Assembly (NCBI GenBank): GCA_913057775.1 | Contig: CAJXOG010000001.1 | Span: 434,001 to 498,000, forward strand | Length of the DNA: 64,000 nt | Source of the DNA: an uncultured Fodinibius sp. | GTDB taxonomy: Bacteria; Bacteroidota; Rhodothermia; Balneolales; Balneolaceae | Direction of reading: 5' to 3' | Shown: piece by piece, positions 52,614 through 61,794 of the stretch | Numbering within the stretch: position 1 is the stretch's first letter | Layout: every line of letters starts with the position of its first letter | Notes under the pieces: model-generated | The model's database searches: none | Seen by the model: only the letters and a program-made list of their open reading frames with translations | Told to the model about the DNA's origin: nothing | Translations under genes and position numbers: made by a program

Positions 52614-55166
52614 CTAGTCATTTCTTAGGGCATCGGCCGGATTAGCCTGAGCCATTTTTCGCGATGGATACAATCCTGCAAGCAAGGCCGCTACAATTGC
52701 CAATCCTACCGCCTGTAGCAAGACCTGAGGATCAATCATAAACTGCAGCGTCCAGCCGAACGATCGTAGATTAATTACATATACCAAAATATACGCCATA
52801 AGTATACCCAGCGGTACGGACAAAATTCCCGCCATTACCCCCATTATTCCAGTTTGACTGATAACATAATTCCATAGCTGCCCGGGAGTCATTCCATTCG
52901 CTCGCAGTACCGCCAGCTCACGCGATCGTTCCAACTGAAGCGCCATAAGGGCACTTAAAATACCGATAAATGCTACTATTATAGCCAGCATACGAAGTAC
53001 TATTGTTACTGTAAATGTGCGGTCAAAAATTGCGATAGAGGCTTCACGGAGGCCTTTATTGGATCTAATAAAAACTTCCTGCTTTCCTTGTGTTTTATTT
53101 CTAAGTCTTTCGACCAGCTGATCGACATTTATACCGTCCACTGCATATAGGGCAAGCCCCGAAATCGCCCGGTCATCAAAATATTGGTTATAGATATCGC
53201 GATTCATGGTGATTGTCCCAATATCTGAAGCGTAATCAAAGTTTATAGCCTCGATGGTAAAAGACTGCCGTCCGCGATCAGTAGTTATCAACAGTGAATC
53301 GCCCAGTGAAACATTATTACGGTAGGCATAGGCTTCAGAAATCATCACAATATCTTTGACCATATACTGCTGCCAAAAATTCTCTGAACTTGCTTTAAGC
53401 TGATATGTTTCTTGCGCTTCAACTCCCTGCTCAATAGCTACCAGCTGGTCGGTGCCATAATTAGTTTGTACATCAACACTGCGGACAGTATGCCATCGCG
53501 AAACATCTTCCGTTTCTTTCAGCAGCTCAACGAGCTTTGGTTCCAACTTGGCATCCGCTTTTCGAGATACAGCACTCGGCGGTTGAACGTAGACATCGGC
53601 CTGCAGCTGCGCTTCAAGCCACGAAACGACGGTACCCCTAAAACTGTCGACCATCACCCCTACACCCACTGTCGCGGCCACAGCGACGACCAAGGCTGCA
53701 ATGGCTACTGATGTTCGACTCAGCTCCGTAACAACCCCCCGAACCGACATCTTTCCAATGATGCCATTTAGTTTGCCCATCAATGGACGAAATACCATGG
53801 CCATCCATACAATAATCAGTGGGATCATCAGAGAAAATCCAACAATCATAAACAGTAAGGAGACATATCCCGCAGCAATGCCGCCGTTTGGAATCAAAAG
53901 TACCGCCCCTCCAAGCAATCCAATTATTAATCCAAAACCAGCCAGAGGAAGCAGGCGCCTTGAAATTTTAGATTCATTGGAAGAACGACGCAGTACCGTC
54001 GATACGTCAGCCTGTGAGGCTTCCCTAGCAGGCCAAAATGCAGCAATGATTGTAGCTCCTATACCTAATAAGGCTGCCTTTGCCACGGGAAATAACCCGA
54101 TCGACAGCTCCTGAACCGAAAGCACAAAATAAAGATCATTTATCGATTGGGTGACCAATTTTACTAATCCCTGCGCCATAAATATACCGGCAATTATACC
54201 AAGTACAGTTCCCAAAAAACCAATAAGCAGCGCCTCTTTAAGGATAATTGTCAAAATTTCGTTCTTTGTCGTACCCAATGCTCGTAACCTTCCAATAAGT
54301 TGTCGACGCTGTACCACCGAGAAGGTCATGGTATTATAGATTAGAAACATGCCCACCAAGAGAGCAAGCATGCTCAGCGCCTGTAGATTAAACTCGAAAG
54401 CACGACTCATTTGCGCAACGGTTTCTGACCTGGAATCAGAACGGGTTATTGATGTTCCTTGGGGCAACAGACGATTTATCCGGGAGAGCATTGCCTGTTC
54501 ACCTTTATCCGGGAGGATAAGGTCGATACGCGAAAGCTGTCCCTGCATGTTAAACATCTGCTGGGCGGTGCTTACATCAACCAACAGGACATTTTCGAGT
54601 GCGCGCCGACTTCGGTCGTTGCCGGCCTTTATAACTCCACTCAACCGAATAAGCTGGGTTCGCCCACCTACCGATACCGTCATTGTATCGCCCGCAGATA
54701 ACTGAAGCTGATCAGCCACGTGTTGAGCAACTAAGCCCGTTTTTTCTCCGGTGATAAAATCATCCAGTTCAATACCCGACTGTTGGCTGGCAAAATCACG
54801 GAACGGGGTTTCAGCAAGTGGGTCTACGCCTAAAATCTGGAAGGTTTTGTTCATGCCAGAAATACGCCCGTATCCTTTCACCACCGGTGCTGATTTTCTA
54901 ATCTTTCCCTCTATACGAAGTTTTCTATATACATTTTCATCCAGGTTTTCCGCAGCCCCCATAATCTGATGGGTAGCCTTTCCTGTTACTGCTTCGGTGG
55001 ACAGGGCGAAAGCTTTTTTAGCCGAGTTGTTAGACAAATCGATAGAAACTACCACCGATACACCCAACGCCACCCCTAAGATTGATAATACAAAATGCCA
55101 AGGGTGGCGTAGTAAAAAACGAATACTTGAAAGCCAGAGTAAATTGTTTGATGTCTTGTTTTTCAT
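52614..55166 (-). CDS. ABC transporter permease with two FtsX domains (AttFG/LolCE-like)
   Basis: 850 residues. N-terminal helix (about 20-40) and MacB-like periplasmic domain, first FtsX helices (about 260-370), a pair of central helices (about 405-460), a second periplasmic domain (about 500-710), and a second FtsX helix set (about 720-840). A single chain carries what AttF and AttG provide separately. Start overlaps the ATPase stop by ATGA. FtsX-type systems act from the periplasmic side, moving lipids or lipoproteins rather than importing nutrients. Confidence 0.88.
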   Translation of the reverse strand: MKNKTSNNLLWLSSIRFLLRHPWHFVLSILGVALGVSVVVSIDLSNNSAKKAFALSTEAVTGKATHQIMGAAENLDENVYRKLRIEGKIRKSAPVVKGYGRISGMNKTFQILGVDPLAETPFRDFASQQSGIELDDFITGEKTGLVAQHVADQLQLSAGDTMTVSVGGRTQLIRLSGVIKAGNDRSRRALENVLLVDVSTAQQMFNMQGQLSRIDLILPDKGEQAMLSRINRLLPQGTSITRSDSRSETVAQMSRAFEFNLQALSMLALLVGMFLIYNTMTFSVVQRRQLIGRLRALGTTKNEILTIILKEALLIGFLGTVLGIIAGIFMAQGLVKLVTQSINDLYFVLSVQELSIGLFPVAKAALLGIGATIIAAFWPAREASQADVSTVLRRSSNESKISRRLLPLAGFGLIIGLLGGAVLLIPNGGIAAGYVSLLFMIVGFSLMIPLIIVWMAMVFRPLMGKLNGIIGKMSVRGVVTELSRTSVAIAALVVAVAATVGVGVMVDSFRGTVVSWLEAQLQADVYVQPPSAVSRKADAKLEPKLVELLKETEDVSRWHTVRSVDVQTNYGTDQLVAIEQGVEAQETYQLKASSENFWQQYMVKDIVMISEAYAYRNNVSLGDSLLITTDRGRQSFTIEAINFDYASDIGTITMNRDIYNQYFDDRAISGLALYAVDGINVDQLVERLRNKTQGKQEVFIRSNKGLREASIAIFDRTFTVTIVLRMLAIIVAFIGILSALMALQLERSRELAVLRANGMTPGQLWNYVISQTGIMGVMAGILSVPLGILMAYILVYVINLRSFGWTLQFMIDPQVLLQAVGLAIVAALLAGLYPSRKMAQANPADALRND

Positions 55167-55867
55167 TCTACAGCGGCACTATGTTCAACTTTGTGCAGTT
55201 GGCCACCTTTTAGCTCCACTACGCGATCAGCTATTTGACATATGTCACGATCGTGAGTAGCAATAATCATCGTCCGGCCATTTTTACGCACCAAGTTATT
55301 CAACATATCGAGGATGGTACGACCGGTTTCATAATCCAAATTTCCCGTAGGTTCATCAGCTAAAATCAGCATCGGCTCGTGCGCCAGCGCCCGTGCAATA
55401 GCCACACGCTGCTGCTCTCCTCCCGATAGACGATCTGGATAACTATCCCCCCGATCCCCTAACTCTACCTGATCTAAATACTGCTGAGCTTTATCTGTAA
55501 TACCTTCATTCGATTCTCCTTTTAACTTTAGCGGTAACAGTACGTTTTCAAGAGCCGTTAGTGTAGGTATTAGATTAAAGGACTGGAATACAAATCCGAT
55601 ATGTTTTCGCCTGAAAAGCGTACGATCTTTCTCATTCATATCGGATATATCAGTCCCACCGATATTCACTTCTCCAAAATCAGGTTTATCAATTCCACTA
55701 ACCAAGTTCAGCAGCGTACTCTTTCCCGAACCGGAACGACCCAGCAAAACAATCATCTCTCCTTCATCAACGGAAAGATTTAGCTCATCCAGAACTGAGC
55801 GACTTTTATCTCCCTCTTTGTAACTTTTCGATAAATCTTTGAGCTGTATATGTGCGTTTTGAGCCAT
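55163..55867 (-). CDS. ABC transporter ATP-binding protein (LolD/MacB/AttE-like)
   Basis: 234 residues from ATG 55867; a start 13 codons upstream (55906) is less conserved. Walker [10 protein letters not shown] near 42-50, Q-loop F-V-F-Q-S-F-N-L (about 91-98), signature [10 protein letters not shown] (about 146-155), Walker [13 protein letters not shown] (about 166-177). The set matches ATPases of FtsX-type transporters. First gene of the AttEFGH-like operon; no SD. Confidence 0.93.
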   Translation of the reverse strand: MAQNAHIQLKDLSKSYKEGDKSRSVLDELNLSVDEGEMIVLLGRSGSGKSTLLNLVSGIDKPDFGEVNIGGTDISDMNEKDRTLFRRKHIGFVFQSFNLIPTLTALENVLLPLKLKGESNEGITDKAQQYLDQVELGDRGDSYPDRLSGGEQQRVAIARALAHEPMLILADEPTGNLDYETGRTILDMLNNLVRKNGRTMIIATHDRDICQIADRVVELKGGQLHKVEHSAAVE

Positions 55868-56222
55868 GAATATTTTTTCATTTCTGATAGTATGCCGAAC
55901 AAACACAGCTCAAAGTGGATTGGTTCCTGATAAGGGGAGTATTTTCTATAACACAAAAGTCCAGGCTCTGATTAAACTATCCATTACCCTGGGTCAACAT
56001 AGAAAGCTCAAAATCCATGAGCCTAACTATAGGATATAAGTTATTGTAAATATTTAACTTATATATAGGATTCGATTTGTGAAAATACTACATTGGCATA
56101 CCAACTTGATATCCAGGATCCCTCCTTCAGCAAACATTCGCTATAAAAGGTGTTACTGTTCGAGTTCCCCTTCTTATCCAGTTTCCCCAAAACCAAAAAT
56201 GAGTTTAACTACTCAGAGAGAA
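55868..56222. other. Intergenic region with a 10-bp inverted repeat
   Basis: 355 bases between the divergent ATPase and exported-protein genes. A perfect 10-bp inverted repeat (56034-56043 with 56055-56064, 11-base centre) is flanked by two TAGGAT direct repeats. It is well placed as an operator for the gene at 56223. An in-frame GTG extension (from 56079) runs through 56223 but lacks protein-like composition. Confidence 0.45.
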
Positions 56223-56771
56223 ATGATGAAAATTCCCAATAATATTCTAAAGATTATCCTAAGCACAGGCTTACTGTTCTTTAATGTTCTGTTAGTTAAC
56301 GGACAAGTAGCTAACAATAAAGATTGTACCTGTTTGGAGGATACCATTTCCGATCAAAGTGTACTCCTTTCAATTGGGGAGGACGCCTATCCCAACTTTT
56401 TGAATATTTCCGGTTTAAGAAAATATTCAAATATTAATTTTGATGGATTAAATAGCCTCTCTCAAAAAATCAATATTTACACCCTCAAAGGAAGTAGTAA
56501 GAAAGCAGAACTACGGGCCACTTACCATAAAAAGGATGGTCGTCTTATTAATGGTCACTATATCACAGAAAACACCTATTTACCCAAAGTTATATTAATA
56601 GCGTTGGTAGAGGATCGTAAGGGCTGGACCATGACCAGTAATAAAACCATTGTTCACGACTTTGATGCACAACGGACAGAATACGAGGTTAAAATGAGTA
56701 AGAATAACAACAAACAGACCTTGTATTTCGATCATAGTGGCAAACCCATCAAAAAACTCTCTCGAGTTTAA
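56223..56771 (+). CDS. Exported hypothetical protein
   Basis: 182 residues from ATG 56223 (ATG 56199 and 56226 are alternatives). Signal peptide (K-I-I-L-S-T-G-L-L-F-F-N-V-L-L-V-N-G-Q), then a mature part with a C-T-C pair and a G-L-R-K-Y-S-N-I-N-F-D-G-L segment. Predominantly beta, ends in a Lys/Arg-rich tail. No domain recognised. Local base composition is more AT-rich than in the ABC operon to the left. Followed by a clear terminator. Confidence 0.68.
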   Translation: MMKIPNNILKIILSTGLLFFNVLLVNGQVANNKDCTCLEDTISDQSVLLSIGEDAYPNFLNISGLRKYSNINFDGLNSLSQKINIYTLKGSSKKAELRATYHKKDGRLINGHYITENTYLPKVILIALVEDRKGWTMTSNKTIVHDFDAQRTEYEVKMSKNNNKQTLYFDHSGKPIKKLSRV

Positions 56772-56801
56772 AGTGAGTATAGGAAAACAGCAGTATATCT
56801 A

Positions 56802-56836
56802 AGAGGCCATGCAATGCTGCGCATGGTCTTTTTTAA
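56802..56836 (+). terminator. Intrinsic terminator after the exported hypothetical gene
   Basis: 11-bp stem with two G-T pairs (56802-56812 with 56821-56831), 8-base loop and a following T-run. Its position also argues that the FAD oxidoreductase starts at 56914, not upstream at 56809. Confidence 0.8.
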
Positions 56837-56913
56837 CCAAAACATTTTTGCAGATCCATTTATATCGAATATCTGCAATCAAATTACATCAACACCTTAC
56901 CAATAGGATTGCT

Positions 56914-58287
56914 ATGAAACCAGTAATGAGAGATCTATCAAAAGAACTGAATGTAGAGATTATTCGTCCAACCGATGATAATTATGATGAGGCCCGTAAA
57001 ATTTATAATGGCATGATTGACAAGCGGCCTGCCTATATTGCCAAGTGTAAAACCCCAGATGATGTTATAACAGCCGTAAATTTTGCCCAGAAAGAAGAAA
57101 TTGAGGTTTCTATTCGCAGCGGTGGACACAGTGGTCCGGGTCTTGCCTTAACTAATGGTGGTTTAGTCATCGACCTTTCTCCCATGAAGGACATCCAAGT
57201 GGATCAGAAAAACAAAACGGTCCGCGTGGAAGCTGGATGCACTTGGGGGGACGTAGATACTGCTACTCATGAATACGGTATGGCAACAGTCAGTGGTATT
57301 CTATCAACGACCGGGGTTGGCGGCCTAACTCTTGGAGGAGGACACGGATATCTTTCCCGAAAGTATGGCCTGACTATTGATAATTTAATCAGTGCCGAAA
57401 TAGTACTTCAAAATGGAAAACTTGTCCAAACAAACGAAGATGAAAATTCAGATCTTTTTTGGGCATTGCGTGGGGGCGGGGGTAATTTTGGTGTCGTGAC
57501 GTCATTTAAATACCAACTTCATCCTGTTAAAAACATTATTGGCGGCCCCCTGTTCTGGCCCATCGACCAGCTTGAAAACACTATGGAATGGTACCGCGAC
57601 TGGCTCCCTCAAATGCCGCACGATGTGTATGCTTTTTATCTTATAGCGGAAGTAGCGGCAGGTGACCCTTTTCCAAAAGAGATACATGGAAAAAAAGTGT
57701 GTGGCCTTGTATGGTGCTATACCGGACCAAAGGATCAATTTGAAGAAATCATACAGCAGGCCCGTGACGTAGCCAAGCCGTTATTTGAATTTACCGGAAA
57801 GATGCCCTACCCGATGCTACAATCTATGTTTGACGGTCTGTATCCATCAGGAGATCAATGGTACTGGAAAGGGGATTTTGTCAAAGAGTTAAGTGATGAG
57901 GCCATAGAGCAACACGTGCGGTTTTCCAAGGTACCCACGCCTAAATCTACCATGCACCTGTATCCGATCGATGGTGCCGTACACAACACTGGTAAAAACG
58001 AAATGGCCTGGAATAAGCGTGATGCAAAGTGGTCAATGGTTATCGTTGGTGTGGACTCGGATTCTAAAAATGCTAAACTTATTAAAAAATGGGCTCAGGA
58101 TTACTGGAAAGCATTAAATCCCTATACACTTGGAGGATCCTACATCAATTTTATGATGGATGAAGGAACCGATCGTGTAAAGGCATCGTATGGCAGTAAT
58201 TATGAACGTTTGCAGAAAGTAAAATCCAAATATGATCCGAATAACTTTTTCCACATTAATCAAAATATTACACCAAAAACCTCATGA
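56914..58287 (+). CDS. FAD-binding oxidoreductase, BBE (berberine-bridge-like) family
   Basis: 457 residues from ATG 56914. PCMH-type FAD domain (about 35-210) with the S-G-G-H-S motif in which H72 is the usual 8-alpha-histidyl FAD attachment, then G-G-L-T-L-G-G-G-H-G-Y-L (about 131-142). A substrate domain follows, then a C-terminal BBE segment N-Y-E-R-L-x-x-V-K-x-K-Y-D-P-N-N-F-F. The cysteine used for the second FAD bond in bicovalent members is not evident. Members oxidise sugars, alkaloids or polyketides; substrate unknown. No signal peptide. Independent transcription unit. Confidence 0.9.
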   Translation: MKPVMRDLSKELNVEIIRPTDDNYDEARKIYNGMIDKRPAYIAKCKTPDDVITAVNFAQKEEIEVSIRSGGHSGPGLALTNGGLVIDLSPMKDIQVDQKNKTVRVEAGCTWGDVDTATHEYGMATVSGILSTTGVGGLTLGGGHGYLSRKYGLTIDNLISAEIVLQNGKLVQTNEDENSDLFWALRGGGGNFGVVTSFKYQLHPVKNIIGGPLFWPIDQLENTMEWYRDWLPQMPHDVYAFYLIAEVAAGDPFPKEIHGKKVCGLVWCYTGPKDQFEEIIQQARDVAKPLFEFTGKMPYPMLQSMFDGLYPSGDQWYWKGDFVKELSDEAIEQHVRFSKVPTPKSTMHLYPIDGAVHNTGKNEMAWNKRDAKWSMVIVGVDSDSKNAKLIKKWAQDYWKALNPYTLGGSYINFMMDEGTDRVKASYGSNYERLQKVKSKYDPNNFFHINQNITPKTS

Positions 58288-58454
58288 TATATTATAAGTA
58301 AAAACCACTTAAGTAATATTAGCCAAAGTTAAAGAGGCTTTTTTATAATTCTCACCCCAGATAATTTTAATCTATTAGATTGCTTTTGTTTCTCTTAAAG
58401 ATGCCGTTAAGCTCAGTGTATAACCTAATATCACAGCTTTTGAAATCAGTGCTA

Positions 58455-58901
58455 TTAATTGATGATTAAGCGGGGCGGTGAATTACCCACTACCGACTTA
58501 CTCTCAGAAATCACGTAAACTTCATATGGCAAAAGTCCTTGAGGCGCATCATCTTTAAGCGTAAGACGCAGTTTTTTATTCTTTAATATTTTCTGAGTAC
58601 GTCCATCTTCAAACATATTCCCTTCGTATTCAAAATAGCTATCCACGTCATCGGAAAAGATAAAAACCAAGTCTGAATCCTTTGCTTGCCAATTTATGAC
58701 ATCCCCTCTCTCAACACTTAGGGTTCCTTTATTTCTGCCGTTGTTATCTCGTACACGCCAAGTGCCATCCTCACTTTTTTCAATTTTGACATTGAAGGTA
58801 CGCAGCATACCATCAACGCTCTCTGTGTGGGAAACAAGTCCTATAGTCACAAAACTAAATACAGCCAATACAAAAATTAAAATTATCTTGTTAGTGGTCA
58901 T
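58455..58901 (-). CDS. Exported hypothetical protein, possibly cupredoxin-like fold
   Basis: 148 residues with a signal or anchor segment (about 5-24). The mature part has V-E-R-G-D-V-I-N-W-Q-A-K-D-S-D-L-V-F-I-F, the strand-turn order of cupredoxin-like domains, and ends Y-E-V-Y-V-I-S...P-P-R-L-I-I. The copper ligands (His-Cys-His-Met) are absent, so it would be a metal-free relative if the fold call is right. It lies downstream of the kinase gene on the same strand, 148 bases away. Confidence 0.65.
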   Translation of the reverse strand: MTTNKIILIFVLAVFSFVTIGLVSHTESVDGMLRTFNVKIEKSEDGTWRVRDNNGRNKGTLSVERGDVINWQAKDSDLVFIFSDDVDSYFEYEGNMFEDGRTQKILKNKKLRLTLKDDAPQGLLPYEVYVISESKSVVGNSPPRLIIN

Positions 58902-59049
58902 CGGTTTATGATTTTATTTTTTTGTTGTCCTGATAAAATCAGGTTTATAGTAAATACAATATTCTATTTGATAAAATTTTACGCACGCCATGCAATTAAA
59001 ACCTCCTATGTTAGCAACATTCTAACCTAGAAAAGGCAAGGCCCAATAG

Positions 59050-61614
59050 TCACTCCTCATATTTTTTAATCATTTTCTTAAATCTGGCATCACTAGTCAT
59101 GCTATACAGTTCAGGCTGATTTATGATATTCGAAACAGGATAACCTTTACTCATTGCCTGCTCAATCCACTCCAATGCTTTTTCACGGTTTCCCATACGT
59201 TCGTATGCAGCACTGGTATAGAATAGTATTTCGTTATTATTGGAATCTAACGCTAAAGAACGTTTAAGATACTGTAAAGCCTCTCTGTTTTCCCCAATGT
59301 CAGCATAGTACGATCCCAAACTATTAATAATACGAACCTCATTAGGATTTACCTCCAACTGTTTTTTTGCAACGGCAATAGCTTTTTTGTAGTAATTAAC
59401 AGCTAAATCATCATTGCCGATCGCCTCATGAGCTGAGGCGATATTCCCCAAAACAAGGTAAGCACTGGAATTCAATTCATAGGCTGTACTATACCAGTGG
59501 ATTGCTTCACTGTAATTACCCATGTAATAATACGCAACTCCTAAATTCGAAGCAGCGAAATACGTTTCCCTGATACTCATTGATTGCTCTAAAAAATTAA
59601 TAGCCAGCTCAAAGTTTTCTCGGTAAATATTGATAACCCCAAGCCCGGATAGACCAATATAATTTTCAGGAGTCAACGCCAATACTTGCTGATATTGTTC
59701 CTCCGCTTTATTAATATCTCCCCGATATCTCAAATAAAAATTGCCTAAATCACTGTATCCTCTCCAATAGTCTGGTTTTAGCTTGATGGCCACCATGTAA
59801 TTTGCTTCAGCTCTATCCAGCTCGCCTTTTTCAACATAGGTGCCAGCCAGTTGCCGAAAGGCCATAGCATTATTGGGTTCACGGATAATTACTTCTTGAA
59901 AATTCTCAATAGCCTGATCATAATCACCTGTCCCCCGGTTTATCAAACCGAGCGTTGAAATTACCTGTACTAAATCGCTGTTAATTTTCATTGCTTTTGC
60001 CAAAGCATTCTTTGCCTGGTCAACATATACTACCTCTTCGGTATCCTGATATTTTCGCCAGAGCCCTTCTCCCAGCGCAGCATACGCAAGAGCATGATCA
60101 GAATCATCATCAACGGCCTGTTGAAAGTGGCGAATTGCTTTATCCAGATTGTCACCTTTTTCGTACCGTAAAAGATACCCTTGACCCTGTATATAGTGTT
60201 GCGAACTGCGGTTATTATAATTGCCTTCTATTACAACGTCTGTTACTTCGGGCTGCAATTCAATGTTCAGCATGTCCAACAACTCCTCAAAAACACGGGT
60301 CTGTAACACAGAGATGCTATTATCTTCGCTATTGATTTCGCGGGACATCAATTGTCGCAGTGATTTAGTATCGATCAAGTTCATGGTCAGTTGGATCCGA
60401 TCTTCGAGCTTCTGTATGTTACCGGTCACCACTAAATTCACCGAATAATCTTTTCGGGCTTGACCAGGAGACGTAACCCCTTCTTGAATAATTTCACTAG
60501 CAGAAATGACCCATAAGGCTCCCTTATAATTACTTACCTGAGTTAGCCGGCTTGTTACATTCATCATCAATCCATCGGACAGAGCTTCCAGCTCTTCGGA
60601 AGGGGTACTAATATTCTTGAATGGCAAAATGGCCAATCCCCGTTCTTCAGGCAAAGGCATACCTTCCGAGCTCTCCCAGCCAAAATATAGCCTGATTGGC
60701 AAAAAAATTATGAGCAGTAAGAGCAATACAAAAGGCAAGGCTACATACAGATATTTCCCAAACTTTGGCTTAGTGGCCTTCTTCTCGTGCTCAACGGACT
60801 TAACCTTTTTTGGGGATGTCCCCTTCAAATCATGCAATATCTCTCCAAAGTCTTGATATCGAACATCCGGATCTTTTTTTAAACACAGTTCAATAATCGC
60901 TTCAATTTCTTCAGGAATGGATTCCGTTACATTTGAAGGCGGAACGGGAGCTTCTTCTGTAATGGCATACATGATTGCGGCTTCGTAAATCCCTTGGAAG
61001 GGAAGCAATCCTGTAAAAAGTTCATAGAGAACCACTCCATATGCCCAGATATCCGAACGTTTATCAACTTGGTTATTTTTGAGTTGCTCGGGCGACATAT
61101 AAGAAACAGTTCCGATAGTCGTTCCTGTTTTGGTGATTTGCGGAGCCCCTTCTATCCGTGCCAGGCCAAAATCCATGATTTTAACGCTGTTATTAGCCGC
61201 CAACATAATATTACCGGACTTAATATCTCGATGGATAATGCCTTTATTTTGGGCAGCTTGTAATCCTTCAGCTATCTGAATAGCAATTGATTTCTTTTCA
61301 CCAAGGTTAAGTTCAGCCTCATTTATGACCGTTCTCAGCTCTTTACCATTGATATATTCCATCACTATAAATACCTCATCGCCAACCTCCTCAATGGCGT
61401 ATACTTGAGCAATGTGGGGATGATTCAGAGAAGCTGCAGCTCGAGCCTCCTGCAAAAACCGCTCTTTTTCGACTGAATCCAAAGAAATCCGTCTTGAAAG
61501 AAATTTAAGAGCAACCTTCCGATTCAGCTTAGTGTCGTGGGCAAGATAAACTACTCCCATCCCCCCTTCACCAAGTTTTTCAATCACTTCATAGTGTAAA
61601 AAAGAATTTAACAT
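59050..61614 (-). CDS. Membrane Ser/Thr protein kinase with FlgO-like and TPR domains
   Basis: 854 residues from ATG 61614 (a TTG 6 bases upstream is in frame). Kinase domain (about 7-270): G-loop G-E-G-G-M-G (15-20), catalytic Lys37, H-R-D-I-K (128-132), D-F-G (148-150), all present so it should be active. Juxtamembrane basic segment, one membrane helix (about 290-312), then an extracytoplasmic FlgO-like region starting A-I-L-P-F-K-N-I-S, then at least ten TPR units to the C-terminus. TPRs probably sense protein or cell-envelope state. Divergent from the GAF-SpoIIE phosphatase gene. Confidence 0.92.
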   Translation of the reverse strand: MLNSFLHYEVIEKLGEGGMGVVYLAHDTKLNRKVALKFLSRRISLDSVEKERFLQEARAAASLNHPHIAQVYAIEEVGDEVFIVMEYINGKELRTVINEAELNLGEKKSIAIQIAEGLQAAQNKGIIHRDIKSGNIMLAANNSVKIMDFGLARIEGAPQITKTGTTIGTVSYMSPEQLKNNQVDKRSDIWAYGVVLYELFTGLLPFQGIYEAAIMYAITEEAPVPPSNVTESIPEEIEAIIELCLKKDPDVRYQDFGEILHDLKGTSPKKVKSVEHEKKATKPKFGKYLYVALPFVLLLLLIIFLPIRLYFGWESSEGMPLPEERGLAILPFKNISTPSEELEALSDGLMMNVTSRLTQVSNYKGALWVISASEIIQEGVTSPGQARKDYSVNLVVTGNIQKLEDRIQLTMNLIDTKSLRQLMSREINSEDNSISVLQTRVFEELLDMLNIELQPEVTDVVIEGNYNNRSSQHYIQGQGYLLRYEKGDNLDKAIRHFQQAVDDDSDHALAYAALGEGLWRKYQDTEEVVYVDQAKNALAKAMKINSDLVQVISTLGLINRGTGDYDQAIENFQEVIIREPNNAMAFRQLAGTYVEKGELDRAEANYMVAIKLKPDYWRGYSDLGNFYLRYRGDINKAEEQYQQVLALTPENYIGLSGLGVINIYRENFELAINFLEQSMSIRETYFAASNLGVAYYYMGNYSEAIHWYSTAYELNSSAYLVLGNIASAHEAIGNDDLAVNYYKKAIAVAKKQLEVNPNEVRIINSLGSYYADIGENREALQYLKRSLALDSNNNEILFYTSAAYERMGNREKALEWIEQAMSKGYPVSNIINQPELYSMTSDARFKKMIKKYEE

Positions 61615-61657
61615 TACCAAATAAGTGCTAACACTCTACACCCTCTTTATTTAAATA

Positions 61658-61701
61658 ATTAATACTATTAATATTAAATATATTATATTATTAGTATTAA
61701 T
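61658..61701. promoter_or_regulatory. AT-rich dyad between divergent kinase and phosphatase genes
   Basis: 16-base arms (61658-61673 and 61686-61701) matching at 14 positions as an inverted repeat, within an almost pure A/T stretch between the two gene starts. Possible shared operator or DNA-bending promoter element. Confidence 0.45.
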
Positions 61702-61794
61702 AATAAATTTAATAAATTATTTAGGTTTATTTTATTCTCTTGAGCTAGGATCTTCTTGCCGCACAATACAATACTCCTAATTATTTTTACTCAA

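Noticed and set aside
56158-56175. tRNA T-loop-like GTTCGAGTTCC
   Set aside because: The flanking bases do not form the T-arm stem and no anticodon or acceptor arm is present.
56809-56913. Upstream extension of the FAD oxidoreductase
   Set aside because: Would start inside a clear terminator hairpin; ATG 56914 begins the conserved part.
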